DNA from: Larix kaempferi
Lineage: Eukaryota; Streptophyta; Pinopsida; Pinales; Pinaceae
Assembly (NCBI GenBank): GCA_027924585.1
Contig: BSBM01000059.1
Span: 1,674,001 to 1,738,000 of the forward strand
Length of the DNA: 64,000 nt
Reading direction: 5' to 3'
The notes under the pieces are model-generated. The model was given only the letters and a program-made list of their open reading frames with translations, was not told the origin of the DNA and did not search any database. This document shows positions 57,350 to 64,000 of the stretch, in pieces (position 1 is the first letter of the stretch; the number at the start of each line of letters is the position of its first letter). Made by a program: the position numbers and the translations under genes.

Positions 57350-58150
57350 TTCACAGATCCTTGTACATGATAATTTTGTTAATTTGGGAGAAGTTTCAGT
57401 ACCAAGATGAAGTACCAATGGCACAATCCTTTTCTTTTGTAACCTTTTCAACATTTTTAGTCTCTTCTTTTTCCCTGTTTTGTGAAATCTTGACTTCCTT
57501 GAATATCTGCAATTTCTTCATGAATGTGAGTGCCTGATTGTTCCATTTGACTGCCACTCTTTCTTTTCCATACTTTGTTGGATTCCTTCTTGGACTTGTG
57601 TGAGACATTCTCTCTTGTCAATGGAAATTTTGATTTTCTGCAGGTTTGAGCTTTATGACCAAATGCATTGCACCTGTAACATCTTACTGTGTAGCAGAAT
57701 CTTGCAGTGTGTCCAATAAAGTTTCATCTCCGACATCTTATCATGTTCTTGGCATTTCCATAATTTCTTCTCCTAATTTCCATAATTTCCATTCCTAATT
57801 GAGTCTTGAATTGCCTGATCTCCTCATATTGTCTTTTGGTGATCTGCCTCAATTTATGAATTTATTGTAGTTCTTTTGTGAGTTCAGCCTCTCGATCCAC
57901 AATAACTTCATCAACTTCTTCAATCGTATGAGAGCAATCATCGCATTCTGAGTTATTACAGACAAAGTGTTCAGGAGAGCCTTTACCTTCATGGTTGATT
58001 GATTTTTGCATCAAGTCTTTGATAGTAATGGCTTCAGTTTCCTATCCTTCGGATGAGTATAGATCCTTTAGTTTTTCCCAAATCTATTTAGCTGAGACAC
58101 ATTGTCCTACCCTTTCTTTGACAGGATCATGTAATCCATCAAATTAACCT
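57350..58150 (-). pseudogene. Copia gag fragment with CCHC zinc knuckle
   Basis: The minus strand reads, from high to low coordinates, IWEKLKDLYSSEG, DLMQKSINHEGKG, a helical acidic region, then CYRCNAFGHKAQTC (C-x2-C-x4-H-x4-C, near 57650-57690) and a lysine-rich tail. This is the gag nucleocapsid of a plant Copia-type polyprotein. Several stops interrupt it. No protease, integrase or RT follows at lower coordinates. Confidence 0.65.
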
Positions 58151-58236
58151 TAAATCTCCATAAATAACTTTGTATCCTTGAATCAGGTAATCCGTCAGAT
58201 TAACCTTAAATCCCCATAAATAACTTTGTATCCTTG
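58130..58236. repeat. Tandem 55-60-bp duplication next to the SINE
   Basis: AATCC-TCA-ATTAACCTTAAAT, CCATAAATAACTTTGTATCC occurs twice in a row directly before the SINE at 58236. It is too long to be a simple SINE target duplication. Confidence 0.55.
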
Positions 58237-58445
58237 TAGCCTGGTGGATTAGCTCAATCAGTTCAAACGTATTATTTCAAGGTAGAGTTCATCATGAAGT
58301 CTCCAGTTCTAATCAATCTAAGCCCCACAGGGTTACTCACTCTTATAGTGGTTGGCAGTTGAACCACCCTCCATCCAGATATTCCAGGGAACTGGGGGGT
58401 GCTAGTAAGGTTTTGCTTGGTTTTTAAAAGTGTTTGTGTGTGCAC
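58236..58445 (+). repeat. tRNA-derived SINE, copy 2
   Basis: Begins TAGCCTGGTGGATTAGCTCAA (A-box region). A B-box-like AGTTCTAATCAATCTAAG follows, then GTGGTTGGCAGTTGAACC, ACCCTCCATCCAG and GGAACTGGGGGG. The same order is seen at 15854-16080. It lies beside a Copia gag fragment. Confidence 0.65.
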
Positions 58446-61400
58446 ACGCATATTATTTCCATCCCCAATCTGTGGTCCACTGAAAAATTCAGTGGTATGA
58501 TCTAGCCATTCCGAACATCCCTTCCCCTATTTCCGCAGTTCCAAAAAATCGTGCAACATAGACCATGACTGTGGGTGAAGCAATGAAAACCCTTAAGTGT
58601 CCTTTGGGGAATGCCCTGGACAAATAGGGCATGGTTGGGTGATCTTGTAATAATCCCAACCAGCTGGAGATATTGTAACATCTAAGGCCAAAGAGAAAAA
58701 TCTAGTGATGGGTATCTAACAGCTCAACCCAGAATCAAAGGTGTATATGTGCTGGAACAAACCAGTGCATGTAAAACTCATGTAAGTGGAACATGTCCCG
58801 AGGGTGTGGGAGGGTGTGCATTGTCAGACTGCCATGATGTCCTCTTCATCTCTGGCCAGGGTATCTATAATATGCTTAACCCCCCAATATATGGGCAAGA
58901 AAGAGAAATGACTAGTCTGGTAGGATTGGGACTGGATATGGTCCATAATCTCTAGCATGTATGAGTGATCACCTCACTACAGGAAGACACATATTAAGGT
59001 CTCAATCTCATAAAAATCACAGCACTGACAAATTATATCTTCATATGAGATATGGTAGTCAGTCGAAACCCGAGTCCAGTGGGAACAAACCCTCAACTTG
59101 CCAAGCAAGATCCTCGAATAGTATGCCCAGCGAGTGTAGTCAAGACAAACAATGGGGTTGCCCGTTAGCTACAGAAAGTGCTCAGAGTGGACGGCCATCT
59201 TAGGCTATTGAGAAAACACAAAGCAATCTCACTGACAAAATGATTTGTAAGATTAGAAACGACCCTCTTAATGTCATATGAACAAGCACTTGTATACCAG
59301 TTTGCTTTGACCGAGCGCTAAAGCAGAAAAGAAACAGGGAACGCTACCTACAATATTGTGACAGTAAAAGTTTAATGAGTGACAAAGGCAGCAAGGTCCA
59401 TGGAAAACTATCCATCACAAGTTGGCAAAAATTCAAACAAGTAATGTGGCAAAGGTATTACCTGAGGAGTTATGCAAGAGCACTGCAGGTAAAAAGTTTA
59501 TTTTTGAGATAGATGGTAGGACAAAATGCCATGGAGCGAAGCGATTTCTACTGCTACATACTCAGTCTGAAGGTTTCTGATAATACTTAAGTGAACAGGT
59601 GAACTACACGTGTCAATCTAAAAGGGGTTGGATCTGTTCAAGATTTGGAGTTCAGGTAGGCTTATAGCAATCTAAGAATCTAAGTGTATGAATGGGGGGA
59701 AACATAGGATTCTGAGGCATTCTGAGGACGGGAATGAATGTATTACAACATCAATTAAAATCAACTACATCAAACATGTGATGACAATAGAACAACAAAT
59801 TCAAGAAAGGTCAACAAATATGATATCCACAAAACTCTGCTTTATATTATAAGACCATCCATGATACAAAAGTATTATATCAGACTTTACAAGCAGAGAT
59901 GCTTTGAGTTGAGTCTTAAGAAGCATTATGCTGGACAAGTATTGTTAGATCGCTCAAGACAACCATCTTGTTTTTCCAGGTTGTAACTTGCTTGATGACT
60001 TATGTTAATACCACCAGTGAATTCGTAGATGAATTCCTATCTACCGATCACAATGATTGACATTTTGGTTCCATAATGGTTATTATTTTGTTGCAATGGT
60101 TCATTTTCCGCACTGTTTTGTTGCAATGGTTCATCTTCCGTGCTATTTTACATTCTGGACATTATGACAAGTTGGAGAAATACAATTAGGTCTATGGCTT
60201 GGCTGTATCTGAGAGCCATGGGACTACAACTACAGTCATGGAAGAAACTATAACGACCATAAAAGTTAACTAGAAACTAGCAACCCACAACAAATGATTG
60301 ATCAACAAAAAGGACCATATATCCAATTACTATCACCCAATTCAAGACTCTACGATGCCACCAACTTTGTGGTCAGGACAAACTTTTGGGGGAATATATT
60401 TCAACTTGGAAACAAAATTTTAAAAAACTAAACTAAGGCAATACGAGCTCCGTTTACACTGGCTCCTTTATGTGTGTACCATATTTTGTTTCTTAGCCTT
60501 AAATATGTACGATTGCAGGCATACCTCTAAAATCCACCATTGTTGGACATGCATAGTATTTCATCATTTTGAAGATATAGATTTGTTCTTTCGTCTATCA
60601 GTATTAAACATGTTGATAGGTCATCTAACTCTATATGGAAAGTCGATATCAATCATAGTAGAACATGGAAATTTATGCTTGCATAACTCTAATGGAAGGA
60701 ATTATTCACAGAAAAAATATATCTAGAGAAAAATGCCACACACAGGCAAAAAAATTCCAGGCAACAATAAAATTAGAGCCAATGAGTTCATATATCAGCT
60801 TATCTGGAACGGATTAATGACAAATGTCATGAAATTCCAGGCAACAATAAAATCAGAGCCAATGAGTTCATATATCATCTTATCTGGAACGTATTAATGA
60901 CAAATGTCATGCATAGGTATCCATAAATCAACATTACCCCCATTTCAAAACAAACCATACATGGCATTCTTTTATGTCTAGTAAGAAATCTAGCCTGCAA
61001 ACATCCATTTTGTAAAGCTTTTCATAATAAAAGTGTATTTATAAGTTAATATCATAGAAACCTCTTTGATTGTAAACATTCGAAGGGTAATAATCTGAAC
61101 ATGCACATAATGATGAATACCATACTGAAGACATGGTCTAGCAGAAACATAACAATAACCACAGAGAAAGTAAAATGTAGATAGAAAACCTAGACAAACT
61201 GCGATAATTGACCCTTAAAACTGCATCTCTATATTTTACAAACAAAATCTCACCCATGATAACAAACATGTATAACTTCAATTGAATATAAGCAATTTTA
61301 ACCTAAGCAAGGATCCCATTTTACCCTTGAAAACAAATAATAATAAAGTCATCTAAAGAATAAGAGACATTCGGAATCAGGCAACATACATTTAAATGTA

Positions 61401-61500
61401 TTGCAAACAAATCTCAAAATTGGAACCTTTTGAGAAAGAACAAAGGGCATGCCATAACATATTACTAGCATTGCACTATACTAAATGAAAATCTACCTTC
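58446..61500. other. Anonymous sequence with small tandem repeats
   Basis: No gene recognised. TGTTTTGTTGCAATGGTTCAT is duplicated at about 60090-60140. An 80-bp tandem pair starting TTCCAGGCAACAATAAAA lies at 60755 and 60835. Part of this interval could be a downstream intron of the DNA ligase fragment, but no further ligase exon is found. Confidence 0.3.
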
Positions 61501-61512
61501 ATAAAAACTTAC

Positions 61513-61931
61513 CTTCCAATAAAATCTACAATATCTGGAAACTTCCCAGTTTTACACTCAGCATTCCGACTGTAAATCTCAACAGACTCATCTCCCATGT
61601 AGTGAATCTACCTCCACATATTTGGAAAAAATATTAAATCATCAGAACTGTGAGTGAACTACAACATAACATAGATGGCCATCATCCCAAAAAATCTTTC
61701 CTGTGCACGCTCCCCATCATACTTATACTCACAAGTAAATTTCGTGTCCTGAAATTTATCCAAAATCTCCAAAACTCCTTTTGTAGGTTTGGCCAACATA
61801 GGACCAACAAGAACCCCCAAGGTAAATGTACAAACTTCAGGCAACTTGAAAACACCCACATCAAGCAAAGCAGGAACAATTTTATCATATATTGGCAAGA
61901 CTGAGTATATTTGCTTGACTATCCTGCCACC
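61513..61931 (-). pseudogene. LIG1: DNA ligase I fragment, two exons including the catalytic lysine
   Basis: Exon 61701-61931 (77 codons, after TGTGCAG) reads IVKQIYSVLPIYDKIVPALL, ..., GPMLAKPTKGVLEILDKFQD, and ends CEYKYDGERAQ. It holds the K-Y-D-G motif whose lysine takes AMP during nick sealing. Exon 61513-61607 continues in phase: IHYMGDESVEIYSRNAECKT, GKFPDIVDFIGR, then GTAAGT. Both are free of stops, but the donor after the first exon reads GAAAGA where GTAAGA is expected, so normal splicing is lost. Neighbouring exons are not seen within 2 kb on the right or 3 kb on the left. Either a pseudogene fragment or part of a gene with very long introns; the broken donor favours the former. 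Confidence 0.75.
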
Positions 61932-64000
61932 CTGCACATTAACATATATAAAAATGAACAAATTATTATTCAAATTCAATGCCAAATGTGATAGCTCATT
62001 ATGCACTGACTTGAAATATAAATTACCAAGTCTCACAAGCCAAAAATAAAAATGCACCAGAACAACATAGTCTCTCTGAATGATAAAATGCTTTCACTCT
62101 AGCGCTCCATGAATGCTCTACTCTGGTGCTCCATGATAATGTGTGCCTCAACATTCTACTCTAGTGCTCCATGAACTCTCTACAACTAACTCTCTATCTC
62201 TTAGGATTATTTGGCTATGGAATCAATAACCCAATTCAAATGACAAAAATCCTTATCATCCATTCATTGGCTCACTACCGAACTTTCCTAAACTCTTCAT
62301 CTTACCCCTACATCTCTCCATGTCCAATCTAAGTTTTCAGCATCTACTGGATTCTTCAGATTCATTTTTGTCACTTCAATTTTAGCTGGAACATTCATAT
62401 TTTTTCCCATAGTTTAAAACTTTGAATCCATTGTGAACTTTCATCTTCCGTGGCATGCTCTCAGTCATGCAATCACCATTCCATGCTCCCCTAGTTCATC
62501 TATGGACTTAGCTATTTAAAATATACCGCTGCATCACATATCTAATCATAAATATCAGTATAGAGATGCTTGACAACAAAAATCCATGCTCACAGGAAGA
62601 ATACTTTTAATTGTTGTTGGCAAGGATCCCCATGCAACATGCGGGAAGGAATGCACAAAATGGAGTAAGTTGTGAATGATGAAATGAACTAAATGGTGAA
62701 GTACAAAGGAAAAAAATTGAGAAATTTTAGTGTGGAGGGTGATGATGAAAGGTGCCCATGTGTACAATTAATGTCATTGTAATGGGATGTGAGGGTGCCA
62801 TGTCTCCATAATCAATATGGAGATGTAGCATATCCTCACGAGGTAGATTGATATCACCAATGTGTGGACCTTTTAATTGAAGGATTCAATTGATAATAGA
62901 AAATTTAATACATTGGAAAACATGTAGGGTTACGATAATGTGGATAAGTTTATGAAAACACCTTGCCATAAGCAATGATCAAATATGAAAGGATAGTTCT
63001 AATTTCTACATTTCTTGGTCACTTTAAGTACACTATGTTCATTAAAGGAAGACAAGCTCCATAGAAGCAACCCTTCTATCAACAGAAAAATCAACAATTT
63101 GAATTGGTTCATAGGACAAATGCATAGTCTTTTAGGATGTTTATTGTTTAGCCATTGAATTCCCCAAAGTTGGCTCTATTCTTCAACATATAAAGTTGTC
63201 TTTATTCTTCAATTGATGATTCGGATGCTTAAAAATGTGTTTTGTTGCAACAATCTAAGTCTATGATGGTTTTTTTTGCAAGACCCACTAGTTAAAGGGA
63301 AGATAATTTGTGATGCTAAACTTCAAAAGCTTTTGTCCTGTGAGAATTTTGTTGAGTTTGAAATGACAAAGTTGTTAGCTCCTCATTTTTTAAAAGGATA
63401 ACACTACAAATGCTATGGCTACTTGGAACTGTTTAAATCAATTCTATGACAAATTCATGAAGATCAAGACATCCAAAAGATTTGTTTGGGATGTTGTACT
63501 ATAACATTTCCTTTTGAGACATTAAACTATCCTAGCACTATGCAATCATGATCTATGGTTGAGAGATTTGGAGAGCATTCAAATCAATATGCATGGATTA
63601 TGGGTTCCTTTCTTGTGATGCTTGTCTAACTATGTTCTTTTTTCTGGACAATTATTAACCATTTGAATACTTTTCTTTTTCCAGGTGTTGTTTGACTGCA
63701 TGTTTCCTATTCTTTTATGTTGTGATTACCAAATGCGTGGGTTTATCTCCTATGTTATAATTTATTCCAATGTTCTTGTGATTTTCATGTATAATGAAAA
63801 AAATTGAGATGGAATATTTTTCGAAGAAAATGCATCTTCTATTACACTGAATATACAAGAAGATCACATCAAAGCGTATATGCCTTTGGTTGATGTGATC
63901 TAGAAGCCTATATGCGTTTGGTTGATTGGAATAATGCACAAACAATTTTTTTCCACCTGGCTTTTAGTTTACTCATATTGTCTTTTCTTCCAGAATTAAC
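61932..64000. other. AT-rich sequence, no gene seen
   Basis: A short motif GCTCCATGA with CTCT-CT context recurs three times at 62095-62180. No earlier ligase exon is recognised. The far right (63400-64000) has only short frames. Confidence 0.3.

Overview
This window looks like nuclear DNA of a seed plant with a very large genome, probably a gymnosperm. That is inference. It rests on long gene-poor stretches, nested and decayed LTR retrotransposons, LINE, SINE and hAT remnants, plant-type gene fragments (PDR-type ABC transporter, Pol IV/V largest subunit, importin-alpha) and the lack of any intact host gene. I see no complete, undamaged host protein-coding gene.

Layout. 1-2.55 kb: a minus-strand LTR element with a purine tract next to its 3' LTR and an inverted copy of part of that LTR. 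2.55-8.5 kb: a gag-only LTR element with a tRNA-Asp-type primer site, flanked by 1.5-kb direct repeats. A retrocopy of the SUMO-activating enzyme subunit SAE1 lies directly against the right repeat. 9.9-11.7 kb: a minus-strand Ty3/gypsy gag-protease remnant with a tRNA-Met primer site. 14.1-14.6 kb: two decayed exons of the Pol IV/V largest subunit (NRPD1/NRPE1). 15.0-16.1 kb: short repeats and tRNA-derived SINEs. 16.5-24.1 kb: a broken hAT transposase gene. It is interrupted by a 791-bp non-autonomous element with an 8-bp target duplication and by a 4.5-kb intron holding an LTR. 24.4-27.4 kb: LINE remnants and a 426-bp tandem duplication that fuses LINE, hAT and the non-autonomous element.

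28.8-40 kb is the most unusual part. Two direct repeats of about 2.6 kb, each with fragments of an unrecognised spliced gene, bracket fragments of three unrelated host genes that kept their introns: importin-alpha, a PDR/ABCG transporter and the nucleolar WD40 protein UTP13/TBL3. 40.1-42.3 kb is a young gag-only Copia element with both LTRs, primer site, polypurine tract and a near-perfect 5-bp target duplication.

42.3-54 kb is mostly decayed repeat sequence, with a hAT fragment, a CpG-rich LTR-like block and a possible maturase-like fragment. 54.09-54.91 kb is a 35-bp minisatellite beside a tRNA-Val-like sequence. Then come a LINE RNase H domain, a Copia gag fragment carrying a SINE, and two DNA ligase I exons near 61.5-61.9 kb.

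The genes do not work together as a pathway. The window is a record of transposition, gene-fragment capture and decay. No new functional system is demonstrated. The best candidates for follow-up are the gene-fragment cluster at 28.8-40 kb and the LTR element carrying the SAE1 copy. Percent identities and copy numbers could not be computed and are given only as visual impressions.
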